A stretch of 64,000 nucleotides of DNA from Candidatus Enterococcus courvalinii (lineage in GTDB: Bacteria; Bacillota; Bacilli; Lactobacillales; Enterococcaceae): the NCBI RefSeq assembly GCF_017315945.1, contig NZ_JAFLWI010000007.1, positions 62,001-126,000 of the forward strand. The letters run 5' to 3'. The notes below the pieces were generated by a model that searched no databases, was not told where the DNA came from, and worked only from the letters and a program-made list of their open reading frames with translations. Shown here one piece after another: positions 44,353 through 52,867 of this stretch. Each line of letters begins with the position of its first letter. The stretch's first letter is position 1. A program made the position numbers and the translations under genes.

Positions 44353-45519
44353 ATGAAGAAAATGAAGGTTGGATTTGCTGCACTCGTTTTTTTTGCTATG
44401 GCACTTTTTATTCCTGTAACAGTTCATGGACAAGAACAAGAACATTCAACACAGACGATGGTTTACTATCGAGCTTGGCGGGATAAAACAATGCACGGTG
44501 TCAATACTAGTTTACCTGATGAAAATTGGCTGACAATGGATGACATTCCGTATGGTATCGACATTGTAAACATCTTTAGTTATGTACCAAAAGGAGAAGA
44601 AGAAAAAGCAGCACCATTTTTTAAGGAATTGAAAGAACAGTATGTACCTAACTTACATGCACGCGGTGTGAAATTAACCAAAGCAATTGACTATTCCGAA
44701 TTGTTGAAAATTCCTTATGCTGGTTCGTTTCCAACAGAACAAGAATTTGATGCGTATGCAAATCAATTACTAGATGAACACGTACGTGCTTTTGGTATTG
44801 ATGGTCTTGATATTGATATGGAAACCTTCCCAAGTGCCGCAGACATTGCTCTTTCAGATGGTGTAATCAAAGCGTTAGCGAAATACATTGGGCCACTGGC
44901 GAACAATGGGACCGTTTTTGTTTACGACACGAATGGCTCTAACTTGGCACCTTTACAAAATGTTGCATCAAGTTTCACTTATTTAGGATACCAACAGTAT
45001 GGATCGGATGACACACGAACACAACGCGCAATCAATGATTATGCCAATATCATTGAAAAAGAGCGCTTCATGCCAGGCTTGACTTTTCCAGAAGAACAAG
45101 ACAACAATCGTTGGTATGACACAAAAGAACCTTATGAGACAAGTAACATCTATAAAGTAGCAAAATTTACCGCAGAGCATCAATTATATGGAATGTTTTT
45201 ATATGCTTTGGATCGAGATGGGCGAACATATCATGCAGATGATTTGAATCATGTTGTGCCATCAAACTTTTTATGGACAAAAACGGCTATTTTGCAAGCA
45301 AAAGGATTTACTTTAGAGCAAGCGAAAAATATTGCGATTCATCATTGGAACCGAGTAAGCGAAGAAGGACCACTAAAAAATTCCGTCTTAGAAAAAATCA
45401 ATTTGGCACAATCTATTTATGAAGTGAACAAAGTATTATTAGGGTCAAGTAGTGATTTTATAAACGATGGCGCAAGCATCACCTATGATCCCATTTATGA
45501 ATTAACACTTATGAAATAA
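44353..45519 (+). CDS. Secreted endo-beta-N-acetylglucosaminidase, GH18 (EndoH-like)
   Basis: A 388-residue exported enzyme. The signal peptide spans about residues 1-28 (MKKMKVGFAALVFFAMALF, cleavage near VHG-QEQ). The GH18 active site DGLDIDMET is at residues 150-158 with catalytic Glu 157. The pattern MVYYRAWRDKTM and DDIPYGIDIVNIFSY is typical of the EndoH/EfEndo18A branch, which cuts the chitobiose core of high-mannose N-glycans. There is no LPXTG anchor. GAGGAG precedes ATG 44353. Extracellular cleavage here and intracellular mannosidases upstream make a coherent glycan-harvesting pathway. Confidence 0.9.
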   Translation: MKKMKVGFAALVFFAMALFIPVTVHGQEQEHSTQTMVYYRAWRDKTMHGVNTSLPDENWLTMDDIPYGIDIVNIFSYVPKGEEEKAAPFFKELKEQYVPNLHARGVKLTKAIDYSELLKIPYAGSFPTEQEFDAYANQLLDEHVRAFGIDGLDIDMETFPSAADIALSDGVIKALAKYIGPLANNGTVFVYDTNGSNLAPLQNVASSFTYLGYQQYGSDDTRTQRAINDYANIIEKERFMPGLTFPEEQDNNRWYDTKEPYETSNIYKVAKFTAEHQLYGMFLYALDRDGRTYHADDLNHVVPSNFLWTKTAILQAKGFTLEQAKNIAIHHWNRVSEEGPLKNSVLEKINLAQSIYEVNKVLLGSSSDFINDGASITYDPIYELTLMK

Positions 45520-45521
45520 AT

Positions 45522-45554
45522 AAAGGTATGGCAACTAGTTGCCATACCTTTTTT
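45522..45554. terminator. Bidirectional palindromic terminator
   Basis: Arms AAAGGTATGGCAACT and AGTTGCCATACCTTT are directly abutted, followed by T; one base before the stop of the leftward gene. Confidence 0.9.
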
Positions 45555-45555
45555 G

Positions 45556-46191
45556 CTATTTAGTTAGTGCGTTTGCAATTTCTTCTGTTCCTTCCGAAAG
45601 AACAATTGTCTTTCGAGAAAAAGCAGAAGTATCGACTAATTGACTTAAGAATGCAGCAACTGTTTGGCGGCTGATTGTTTTGGCAGCTGATTCACCAGGC
45701 GCAGTTAATTGAATGGGTGAAACTTTTTCCTCATTGGTCAAAGTAACGGGTTGAACAATAACATAATCTAAAGTTGTTTGATGCTTCAACCACTCGTCAG
45801 CATAGTGTTTCGTAATGTAGTAGTCGATCATTGAAGCAGGCCAGTTTGCTGGATTATCTGCAAAAACGGCACTAATCATTAGGTAACGTTTGACCTCAGC
45901 TTGTTCTGACGCACGAATGGTTTTGATTGCACCGTCAAGGTCGACTTGTAATAAGTTTTTTCCTTGAGAACCAGCTGCAAAAATAACTGTATCGATTTCT
46001 TTAAAAGTGTTGACCATTTCTGCTACAGTCCAAGTCAAATCAAATGGAACGTAAGTAACATTGTTCGCTTCGATTAGTGATTGTTTAGCAACATCTCGAA
46101 CACCAGCAATGATTTGGTGATCCGTCTTTGCAAGGTCTTCGATCAAGTGGCGACCAATTTGACCATTGGCGCCGACAACAAAAATATTCAT
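45556..46191 (-). CDS. NAD(P)H-binding SDR-like protein
   Basis: An atypical short-chain dehydrogenase of the YwnB/YhfK type, 211 residues. The dinucleotide loop is MNIFVVGANGQIGRHLIEDL, with TVIFAAGSQGKNLLQVDLDG and YYITKHYADEWLK holding the Tyr-x-x-x-Lys-like pair. The start at 46191 is six bases after AAAGGAAG. It is a single-gene unit, sometimes linked to stress responses in related bacteria; substrate unknown. Confidence 0.83.
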   Translation of the reverse strand: MNIFVVGANGQIGRHLIEDLAKTDHQIIAGVRDVAKQSLIEANNVTYVPFDLTWTVAEMVNTFKEIDTVIFAAGSQGKNLLQVDLDGAIKTIRASEQAEVKRYLMISAVFADNPANWPASMIDYYITKHYADEWLKHQTTLDYVIVQPVTLTNEEKVSPIQLTAPGESAAKTISRQTVAAFLSQLVDTSAFSRKTIVLSEGTEEIANALTK

Positions 46192-46324
46192 AGGAATCTT
46201 CCTTTCCAATTTCTTTCGAACTCATAGTAACACGAAGTTATTTAAATGTTCAGTGTTAACCCTTGAGAGGGGAGAAAGAATGAACGATATAGATACACCC
46301 AATACGAATGCTTGGCCACTCTGA

Positions 46325-46353
46325 TTGTAAAAGGGGGAAATACTTGTTATAAT
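46325..46353 (+). promoter_or_regulatory. Promoter of the antisense RNA
   Basis: TTGTAA (46325-46330), 17-base spacer, TATAAT (46348-46353). No ORF of useful size follows on this strand. Confidence 0.8.
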
Positions 46354-46359
46354 GAACAC

Positions 46360-46484
46360 GAAAAGAGGAGTTGCGCGAACAACTCCCCTTTGGACAGCAC
46401 CGCTAAAGACGGTGGCGAAGACATTAATATATCAAAAAGAAATAGCTAGTCGTCTCGCTAAAGTGACGGCTATTTCTTTTTGTC
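46360..46484 (+). ncRNA. Antitoxin RNA of a type I (Fst/holin-like) locus
   Basis: Predicted RNA of about 125 bases. A 5' hairpin (GGAGTTG at 46367-46373 with CAACTCC at 46380-46386) is followed by a CACCG..CGGTG hairpin and the terminator arms 46433-46446/46469-46482. The toxin mRNA runs the other way through the same terminator, so the 3' ends are complementary. The RNA also has AGCACC near 46397-46402, which can pair with GGTGCT in the toxin leader. This is the layout of enterococcal par-type antitoxins. Confidence 0.72.
46433..46484. terminator. Shared bidirectional terminator of the toxin and antisense RNA
   Basis: Arms CAAAAAGAAATAGC (46433-46446) and complement (46469-46482). The right arm contains the last two Lys codons and stop codon of the toxin gene on the other strand. 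Confidence 0.85.
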
Positions 46485-46574
46485 ATTTTTAAGCATAGCA
46501 ACAATCAGACCAATCAATGCGATGGTAAACATACCAAAGCCGAGAATGATTTGAATTGTTTCATATGCGGACAA
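46470..46574 (-). CDS. Holin-like type I toxin peptide
   Basis: A 34-residue peptide starting at TTG 46574, eight bases after AAAGGAG. It reads LSAYETIQIILGFGMFTIA (TTG as Met), then LIGLIVAMLKNDKKK. One membrane helix and a charged KNDKKK tail are the hallmarks of the 'putative holin-like toxin' family of Lactobacillales and of TxpA/Fst-type toxins, which damage the membrane when overproduced. A convergent antisense RNA overlaps its 3' end. The start lies within an overlapping upstream ORF (46561-46614). Confidence 0.85.
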   Translation of the reverse strand: MSAYETIQIILGFGMFTIALIGLIVAMLKNDKKK

Positions 46575-46614
46575 AAGGGTTACTCCTTTCGTAGCGTCCA
46601 GTACTTATATTCAT
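46561..46614 (-). CDS. 17-residue upstream ORF overlapping the toxin start
   Basis: An ATG at 46614 with a GGTGG-rich site upstream encodes MNISTGRYERSNPFVRI and stops at 46561, after passing the toxin ribosome binding site and its first four codons in another frame. Its translation would open or mask the toxin site, so it may be a coupling or control ORF rather than a functional peptide. Confidence 0.5.
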   Translation of the reverse strand: MNISTGRYERSNPFVRI

Positions 46615-46671
46615 AAGCACCACCACCTTTCGAAAATTAACCACCGTCATTCAACTTCACTGTCAAATTTG

Positions 46672-46677
46672 ATTATA
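46672..46677 (-). promoter_or_regulatory. Toxin mRNA -10 box (extended)
   Basis: TATAAT preceded by TGC on the minus strand (extended -10); no good -35. The toxin transcript would start near 46665 with a leader of about 90 bases. Confidence 0.6.
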
Positions 46678-46681
46678 GCAT

Positions 46682-46726
46682 AAGCCTTCCTAAGCATACA
46701 TGAATGTTTGGGAAGGCTTTCTTTTT
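46682..46726 (+). terminator. Terminator-like hairpin behind the toxin promoter
   Basis: Arms AAGCCTTCC (46682-46690) and GGAAGGCTT (46711-46719) followed by a T-rich run in the plus direction. It overlaps the region upstream of the toxin -10 box and would stop plus-strand transcripts passing the shared terminator. Confidence 0.6.
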
Positions 46727-46796
46727 TATTACTTCTTTTATTTAATGAACATGGGGAAAGCGAGGTTGGCTGTCGAAAACAGCCATTTTTATAGTC

Positions 46797-47193
46797 AATT
46801 GCTTGAAGCTGACCGCTTTGCGCTACAACCTTTTTCTACGGTGTTCAAGAAGTAAATCCTTCCAAATAAGCCTAAATTACTCAAAAATTTGGGAAGCAAT
46901 TTCTGGTAATTTTTTCTTATTTATTGGAGCTGGGCACTTCTTTTACAACCTTTTACACGGTGTTCCCAAAACAACTCCTCCATATAGCTTGCATCCACTT
47001 TAAAATATGAGAAGCTATTTTGAGTGTCTGCTCACTATCTCGTCGGAGCTAAGCGTTTTGCACCACAACCTTATTCACGGTGTTCCCCAAGCAGCTTCTT
47101 CGACAATAAGTCCGCTTTTCATAAAAATATTGAGAAGCTATTTTTAGAAAAGTATCCTTATTGCTTGAAGCTGACCACTTGGAGCCACAACCT
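46797..47193 (-). repeat. Tandem array of the 120-bp 3'-end repeat (three units)
   Basis: Units 46824-46943, 46944-47063 and 47064-47185, with a truncated piece at 46797-46823. The three units are three different subtypes. On the minus strand the array starts a few bases after the TAG of the ECF gene with AAAGGTTGTGG. Confidence 0.88.
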
Positions 47194-47197
47194 TTAT

Positions 47198-47833
47198 CTA
47201 CAATTCTTGCGTAGGGTTTACCTTAATCAACTTAAGAAGAACACTTGCCACAGCTGCAGTTGCCAGTCCTGCAACAATTGCCTCAGGAATTCCACTAGTA
47301 AAGATCACAGCAAGAATCGCCGAGTAGACCGCGTTTGCATTTGCACCAATTACTTGAGCATAATCTTGTTGGAATAAAAAATAAATCAAATTCATTACTA
47401 AAATCGTATTTGTAAGTGAGCCGGCTAATCCTGCGATAAATAAGGCAACAGGAGAAGTATTTCTCTTAGAAAATCGCTTGATGCTCAAATAAACAAAGTA
47501 GGGAACGATACCAATTAAAATTCTTGGAATAAACACCACCAACAACGCTTTCCAGCTTCCTTGAGTGGTACCAATTACAGGAACTAAAGGAGAAAAAACA
47601 AAAGAAAGTGGTGTTTGGATAATTGTGCTACGGATTAAGCTGATGAAGCCAAAGACACCACCAAGAAATGCGCCTAATCTTGGGCCTAGAACGATTGACG
47701 CAATAATGACTGGAATATGCATCGTTGTTGCATTGATTGGACCAATCGGAATAAAGCCGAGTGGTGTGACTGCTAGTAAGATAAGAATGGCTAAAAACAT
47801 TGCGGTTAAAGTGAAATTTTTAGTGTTTTTCAT
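47198..47833 (-). CDS. panT: ECF transporter S component, probably pantothenate
   Basis: A 211-residue membrane protein with about six helices that captures a vitamin and works with shared EcfA, EcfA' and EcfT. The N-terminal MFLAILILLAVTPLGFIPIG and HIPVIIASIVLGPRLGAFLGG (as HIPVIIASIVLG, PRLGAFLGG) match S components. It is the last gene of a coaB-coaC operon; such linkage is known for pantothenate-specific PanT proteins in lactic acid bacteria. The start is ATG 47833, seven bases after AGGAGG. Specificity rests on context. Confidence 0.8.
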   Translation of the reverse strand: MKNTKNFTLTAMFLAILILLAVTPLGFIPIGPINATTMHIPVIIASIVLGPRLGAFLGGVFGFISLIRSTIIQTPLSFVFSPLVPVIGTTQGSWKALLVVFIPRILIGIVPYFVYLSIKRFSKRNTSPVALFIAGLAGSLTNTILVMNLIYFLFQQDYAQVIGANANAVYSAILAVIFTSGIPEAIVAGLATAAVASVLLKLIKVNPTQEL

Positions 47834-47846
47834 CACTTTTCCTCCT

Positions 47847-48398
47847 CTACGTTGTTCGTTGATTCAAGTGGAATAGCACTTGATCAATAATTATTTGGAC
47901 ATCTGCCAAGGCACCTTTGCCAAAATCACCACAAGCCAGTAGTGATTCCCTTGGTTCGATTTCTTGATAACCAACAGATTTCAAAGTGGATAAGTTTCGT
48001 TGGTTGATTGGATTTGTGTACATGTTTGTGTTCATGGCTGGTGCAATCAATTTAGGTGTTTTTTCAGGTAAAGCAAGTGCGACTGTAGAGAGTAAATCAT
48101 CCGCAATTCCATTTGCTAGTTTTCCAATGATATTGGCAGTTGCCGGAGCAACTAAAAAGAGGTCAGCTTGCTTTGCTAATTCAATGTGGTTGATTACTTT
48201 AGGATTAGCTTCTTGCATGACATCTGTGTGAATTGGACGTTTGGCTAAAGATTGTAAAGTTAACGGTGTAATGAAATGAGTGCTGCTTTCAGTCATGATG
48301 ACTTCAACTTGATAACCCAACTTCATCAATTGGTTCGTGATATCTGCACTTTTGTAGGCAGAGATACTTCCAGAAACACCAAGTAGAACAGTTTTCAT
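47847..48398 (-). CDS. coaC: Phosphopantothenoylcysteine decarboxylase
   Basis: FMN enzyme forming 4'-phosphopantetheine in CoA synthesis, 183 residues. Motifs: GVSGSISAYKSADITNQL at the N-terminus, HIELAKQADLFLVAPATANIIGK (as HIELAKQADLF, LVAPATANIIGK) with the active-site His, PAMNTNMY, and the substrate-binding Cys in ESLLACGDFGKGALAD. It is separate from coaB, as in streptococci and enterococci. Its ATG overlaps the coaB stop by four bases. Confidence 0.95.
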   Translation of the reverse strand: MKTVLLGVSGSISAYKSADITNQLMKLGYQVEVIMTESSTHFITPLTLQSLAKRPIHTDVMQEANPKVINHIELAKQADLFLVAPATANIIGKLANGIADDLLSTVALALPEKTPKLIAPAMNTNMYTNPINQRNLSTLKSVGYQEIEPRESLLACGDFGKGALADVQIIIDQVLFHLNQRTT

Positions 48399-49144
48399 TT
48401 AATCATCTCCTTTATTTTTTGAACATTTGCAACAATCAAATCCGCAATTTCTTTTTTTGTAAATGCTTCAGTAACGGTTCCGTCTGCTGCGAGTAAATAC
48501 CCGTGATGGTGTTCTTGGGAAATTTCAGTTAAGTCATTAGCTAGAATGAAGTCAGTTTGATTTTTCACCAGGCTTTGTTGCGCAATACTTAGTAAGTGTT
48601 CTTTTGAAACATCCACAAGTAACTTAAACCCAACAATACATGCAGTAGGTTGCCAGTTCCGCAAATAACTAATAATTTTGGGCGTCTTTTCTAAAACAAT
48701 GACTAATTGATCTGTGTCAGAAGAAATCTTTTTGGCAGAGTTACGATCAGTTTCTTTTGTTTGGGTCAGCCAGTTGTCAAAAGAAGTTTCAGTTACTTCA
48801 TTTGTACCAAAACTTTCGATAAAATGCTCTTTTGACAAACTGAGACTAGGGGTGAAATCACTGACAGCCATACTATGGATGATGACGTCATATGTTTTTG
48901 TTTGTAAAAGTGTTTCTAGAGTTGTTAATAAATCATGTGTGGATTCAATCATATGCAAGTGAATCGTGGCACTCGGCTTAGGTAACACACTGTTTTTAGT
49001 GGTGACATAGTCAATGATTGTTTTGGGATTTTTCGAAAAAGCATCCGCGATTTGTTTACCTAGACGACCAGTTGAATGATTGGTTATTGCACGTACTTGA
49101 TCAATTTTTTCCGTGGTTCCACCAGCAGTTATCAAAATGTTCAT
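48395..49144 (-). CDS. coaB: Phosphopantothenate-cysteine ligase
   Basis: Joins cysteine to 4'-phosphopantothenate in CoA synthesis; 249 residues, the monofunctional streptococcal type. Motifs: MNILITAGGTTEKIDQVRAITNHSTG (as ITAGGTTEKIDQVRAITNHS) with the nucleotide loop, HSMAVSDFTP near residue 93 and FILANDLTEI near 205. The ATG overlaps the stop of the upstream oxidoreductase by one base. Confidence 0.94.
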   Translation of the reverse strand: MNILITAGGTTEKIDQVRAITNHSTGRLGKQIADAFSKNPKTIIDYVTTKNSVLPKPSATIHLHMIESTHDLLTTLETLLQTKTYDVIIHSMAVSDFTPSLSLSKEHFIESFGTNEVTETSFDNWLTQTKETDRNSAKKISSDTDQLVIVLEKTPKIISYLRNWQPTACIVGFKLLVDVSKEHLLSIAQQSLVKNQTDFILANDLTEISQEHHHGYLLAADGTVTEAFTKKEIADLIVANVQKIKEMIK

Positions 49145-50130
49145 TACTCTTCACCTACATGAACTAAAGTTCTTCCTTGATGTGTTCCAGCTAATAATTG
49201 AGCAATTGTTTCTGGTAATTGAGCAAGTGAAATTTCTGTGACCAATAAGTCATCCGCAATTGCTAGTTCAGCCAATTGTTGCCAAATTTTTTCTCGTCGT
49301 TCATGAGGCACATTGACGGAATCAATCCCAATCAACTGAATGTTCCGCAAAATAAAAGGTAAAACGGTCGTAGTTAATTCAATCCCGCTGGCGTTGCCAC
49401 ACAACGCAGCGGCCCCATTATAAGAAATCAAAGGTAAAAGTTGACTCAATTGAGCGCCACCAACTGTGTCAATTACATAATCGACGGTTTGTTTTGCTAA
49501 TGGTTTTGGTTTTTCTGGCAAAAAAGAATCTGGTTGAACAACTTGTGTTGCACCTAATTTTTTTAGCCAAGATTCAGCAGCCGTTTTCCGAGAAAGACCA
49601 GTGATAGTTGTAAAACCTAATTTATGTAGTAAAGCGATTGCTACACTACCTACACCGCCTGAAGCGCCTGTAACTAACACGTGATTCGTTGGTTTCATTC
49701 CTTGTTCTAACAACGCATTGACTGCAAGAGCCGCAGTCAATCCAGCTGTTCCTAACATCATTGCTTGTCGCGTACTTAATTGTTCAGGTAACTTGACTAG
49801 CCATTCACTTGGAACCGCTTGATATTGACTGTAGCCACCAGGATGAGTAACACCTAGTCCGTAACCAGTAACTAAAACTTTTTCACCGGGTGAGAAGTGT
49901 TCAGTTGAACTTTTGATAACAGTTCCAGCTAAATCAATGCCGGGTGTCATCGGATAAGTCCGAATCACATTTCCGGATTCAATGCTAGCCAAAGCATCTT
50001 TATAATTAACATCTGAGTAAGCAACTTTAACAAGCACTTCATTGTCTGCTAGGTCGATGGGTTCTTGCTCAATAATCTTTGCTTGAAATGTTGGTTCCTT
50101 TGTTACTTGAAAAGATTTAAAAGTTTCCAT
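49144..50130 (-). CDS. Zinc-free medium-chain reductase, YhdH/YhfP type
   Basis: NADPH-dependent quinone/enoyl reductase of 328 residues. GroES-like N-terminal part (YSDVNYKDALASIESGNVIR, PGIDLAGTV), nucleotide loop VTGASGGVGSVAIALLHKLG and SRKTAAESWLKKLGA for NADPH. YhdH/AcuI relatives reduce acrylyl-CoA, so placement in front of coaB-coaC may reflect a CoA-ester role, but this is only context. GGGAGG lies 11 bases before the ATG. Confidence 0.88.
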   Translation of the reverse strand: METFKSFQVTKEPTFQAKIIEQEPIDLADNEVLVKVAYSDVNYKDALASIESGNVIRTYPMTPGIDLAGTVIKSSTEHFSPGEKVLVTGYGLGVTHPGGYSQYQAVPSEWLVKLPEQLSTRQAMMLGTAGLTAALAVNALLEQGMKPTNHVLVTGASGGVGSVAIALLHKLGFTTITGLSRKTAAESWLKKLGATQVVQPDSFLPEKPKPLAKQTVDYVIDTVGGAQLSQLLPLISYNGAAALCGNASGIELTTTVLPFILRNIQLIGIDSVNVPHERREKIWQQLAELAIADDLLVTEISLAQLPETIAQLLAGTHQGRTLVHVGEE

Positions 50131-50402
50131 AATAAAATGAAACCTCCCTCAAAATTTTCTTATATCATACCATAAACGCATCATTTTTTTCGGAGTTCTT
50201 TCTCTAAGCTTTTTATAAAAAATGGTGAACGCTTCCTGAAAAATTTTTTCTCTTCTTTAGACATAAAATTATTTTTTTCTCACGTGCTTTTTTCTCAAAA
50301 AAATAAACTGAAAGGGTTGCGTTTTTTGTCAAAATTCGTATACTAATACAGGTGATTGTAAACTTTAAGTTTACTATTAGAAAACTTCCGCTGGAGGAAA
50401 AA

Positions 50403-50945
50403 ATGGAAATTGGAGAAAAGTTACGAAATTTACGAATTCAAAAGAACTTGACACAAGAAGAACTTGGTGAACGGACAGATTTATCAAAAGGCTATATTTC
50501 TCAACTGGAAAGAGACTTGAGTTCGCCCTCAATGGAAACTTTTTTTTCCATACTTGAAGTCTTGGGTGTCTCACCAGAAGAATTTTTTCGCCAAGAAGCA
50601 CCAAGCTTGCAAATCGTTTATTCAGCAGAAGATCATACGATTTATTTTGATGAAGAAAATGGGTATGAACTGGAATGGTTAGTTTCTGATTCAAATGAAA
50701 AAGAAATGGAACCCGTTCTCTTGACGTTTGAGTCAACTGGTGAGTATAAGACATTTGAACCTTCTTTATCTGAAACGTTTATTTTTGTGTTAGAAGGGGA
50801 ATTAGAGTTAACCTTAGGTGAGAAGAGTTATTTTGCAAAAGCTGGTCAGTCTGTTTATTATCAAGCGACGAAGCAACATCAATTAAGAAATCACTTGACG
50901 ACCAAAACGAAAGTATTGATTGTTGCGACAAAATCGTATTTATAA
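50403..50945 (+). CDS. XRE-cupin regulator of polyamine uptake
   Basis: A 180-residue regulator. The N-terminal helix-turn-helix is residues 3-60 (LRNLRIQKNLTQEELGERTD, LSKGYISQLERDLSSPS), and the C-terminal cupin barrel has ESTGEYKTFEPSLSETFIFV. It has the architecture of PuuR and of the regulator preceding potABCD in streptococci and enterococci, where it senses spermidine or putrescine. GGAGG precedes ATG 50403. potA begins 17 bases after it. Confidence 0.9.
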   Translation: MEIGEKLRNLRIQKNLTQEELGERTDLSKGYISQLERDLSSPSMETFFSILEVLGVSPEEFFRQEAPSLQIVYSAEDHTIYFDEENGYELEWLVSDSNEKEMEPVLLTFESTGEYKTFEPSLSETFIFVLEGELELTLGEKSYFAKAGQSVYYQATKQHQLRNHLTTKTKVLIVATKSYL

Positions 50946-50962
50946 ATTGGAGGTAGGAAGAA

Positions 50963-52048
50963 GTGGGGAACCCAATTATTGCGTTTGATCAAGTAGTGAA
51001 ACGCTATGACGATGAAACGATTTTAAAAAAGGTTAGTTTTGAAATTGAACAAGGAAAATTTTATACATTATTAGGACCTTCGGGATGTGGGAAAACGACG
51101 ATTTTACGAATTATTGCTGGTTTTACGGAAGCGACTGAAGGTGATATTTATTTTGAAGGGAAACGACTAAACGATCTTCCTGCAAATAAACGTCAAGTAA
51201 ATACAGTTTTTCAAGACTATGCGTTATTTCCTCATATGAATGTATTTGATAATGTTGCTTTTGGCTTACAAATAAAAAAAATGCCTAAAAATGAAATTCG
51301 AAAAAAAGTGACAGATGCGTTAAGAATGGTTCAGCTTCCTGGCTACGAAACGAGAGAAATCAGTGAAATGTCTGGCGGACAAAGACAGCGCGTCGCAATT
51401 GCACGCGCAATCGTTAACGAGCCAAAAGTCTTGCTACTTGATGAACCCTTATCTGCTTTGGATTTAAAATTACGAACAGATATGCAATATGAATTACGTG
51501 AATTACAGCAACGTTTAGGAATCACTTTTATTTTTGTGACACATGACCAAGAAGAAGCCTTGGCAATGAGTGACGAAATTTTTGTTATGAATAAAGGAAA
51601 AATTGTTCAAAGTGGTACACCAGTAGACATTTATGATGAGCCAATCAATCATTTTGTTGCTGACTTTGTTGGAGAAAGTAATATTGTTGATGGCGTAATG
51701 ATTGAGGACAACTTAGTTGAATTTGTTGGAAAACAATTTGAGTGTGTGGATGGTGGGATGCGTCCGAATGAACCGGTTGAAGTTGTTTTACGCCCAGAAG
51801 ATTTGAATATTACGACACCTGACAAAGGAAAATTAGTTGTTACAGTAGACACGCAGCTATTCCGTGGCGTACATTATGAAATTATTTGTTTCGATGAACA
51901 GCACAATGAATGGATGGTTCACTCAACGAAGAAAGCCAAAGAAGGAAGCAAAGTAGGACTTTCTTTTGAACCAGAAGATATCCATGTTATGCGTTTCAAT
52001 GAATCAGAGGAAGACTTTGATGCACGACTAGAAAGCTATGAAGAGTAA
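50963..52048 (+). CDS. potA: Spermidine/putrescine ABC transporter ATPase
   Basis: A 361-residue ATPase. Walker [10 protein letters not shown] near residue 39, Q-loop in [11 protein letters not shown], signature [14 protein letters not shown], Walker [14 protein letters not shown]-loop VTHDQEEA, and a C-terminal TOBE regulatory domain after about residue 240 ([13 protein letters not shown]). The start is GTG 50963, nine bases after GGAGG. Confidence 0.96.
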   Translation: MGNPIIAFDQVVKRYDDETILKKVSFEIEQGKFYTLLGPSGCGKTTILRIIAGFTEATEGDIYFEGKRLNDLPANKRQVNTVFQDYALFPHMNVFDNVAFGLQIKKMPKNEIRKKVTDALRMVQLPGYETREISEMSGGQRQRVAIARAIVNEPKVLLLDEPLSALDLKLRTDMQYELRELQQRLGITFIFVTHDQEEALAMSDEIFVMNKGKIVQSGTPVDIYDEPINHFVADFVGESNIVDGVMIEDNLVEFVGKQFECVDGGMRPNEPVEVVLRPEDLNITTPDKGKLVVTVDTQLFRGVHYEIICFDEQHNEWMVHSTKKAKEGSKVGLSFEPEDIHVMRFNESEEDFDARLESYEE

Positions 52049-52060
52049 GGAGGCTGTGTC

Positions 52061-52867
52061 ATGAAAACAATGCGAAGAATTTATTCAGTCCCTTATATGC
52101 TTTGGTTAGGATTATTTGTCATTGCACCAGTTATCATGATTATTTATCAATCATTTTTTGATATGAATGGACACTTTACTTTAGCAAATTATGCTACGTA
52201 CTTTACTTCAGGGACATATCTTTGGATGACTTTCAACTCTGTTTGGTATGCGTTGTTGATTACAATTTTTGCGTTGTTGATTAGTTATCCAACCGCTTAT
52301 TTCTTGACTAAATTGAAACATAAGCAATTGTGGTTGATGCTGATTATTCTGCCCACATGGGTCAACTTATTGCTGAAAGCCTATGCGTTTATTGGGATTT
52401 TTAGCATCAATGGAAGTGTCAATCACTTTTTTGATTTCATTGGTATTGGAACAAAACAAATCTTATTTACCGATGTGAGCTTCTTATTTGTTGCCACTTA
52501 TATTGAGATTCCGTTTATGATCATGCCGATTTTTAACGCATTAGAAGAGTTGAACCCATCGTTAATTAGTGCAAGTCGAGATTTAGGAGCAAATAATCTA
52601 GAAACATTTCGTCGAGTGATTTTTCCTTTATCTTTAAACGGTGTAAAAAGCGGCGTCCAAGCAGTATTTATTCCTTCACTTTCTTTATTCATGTTGACGC
52701 GATTAATTGGAGGAAACCGGGTGATCACGTTGGGGACAGCAATTGAACAACACTTCTTGGTTACCCAGAATTGGGGAATGGGTTCGACGATTGGCGTTAT
52801 TCTAATTATTGCGATGTTTGTGGTCATGCTTTTAACAGGTGAGAAGAAAAAAGGAGGGCGCTCTTAA
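52061..52867 (+). CDS. potB: Spermidine/putrescine ABC transporter permease
   Basis: A 268-residue permease with six helices. The EAA loop, contacting PotA, is ISASRDLGANNLETFRRVIFP near residue 170 (as SASRDLGANNLETFRRVIFP). AAGGAGG precedes the ATG. It shares the base A with the next start codon (TAATG). Confidence 0.95.
   Translation: MKTMRRIYSVPYMLWLGLFVIAPVIMIIYQSFFDMNGHFTLANYATYFTSGTYLWMTFNSVWYALLITIFALLISYPTAYFLTKLKHKQLWLMLIILPTWVNLLLKAYAFIGIFSINGSVNHFFDFIGIGTKQILFTDVSFLFVATYIEIPFMIMPIFNALEELNPSLISASRDLGANNLETFRRVIFPLSLNGVKSGVQAVFIPSLSLFMLTRLIGGNRVITLGTAIEQHFLVTQNWGMGSTIGVILIIAMFVVMLLTGEKKKGGRS

Noticed and set aside
46803-47377. ORFs of 66 and 117 residues on the plus strand
   Set aside because: Same repeat family, and the second runs antisense into the ECF gene; no ribosome binding site.
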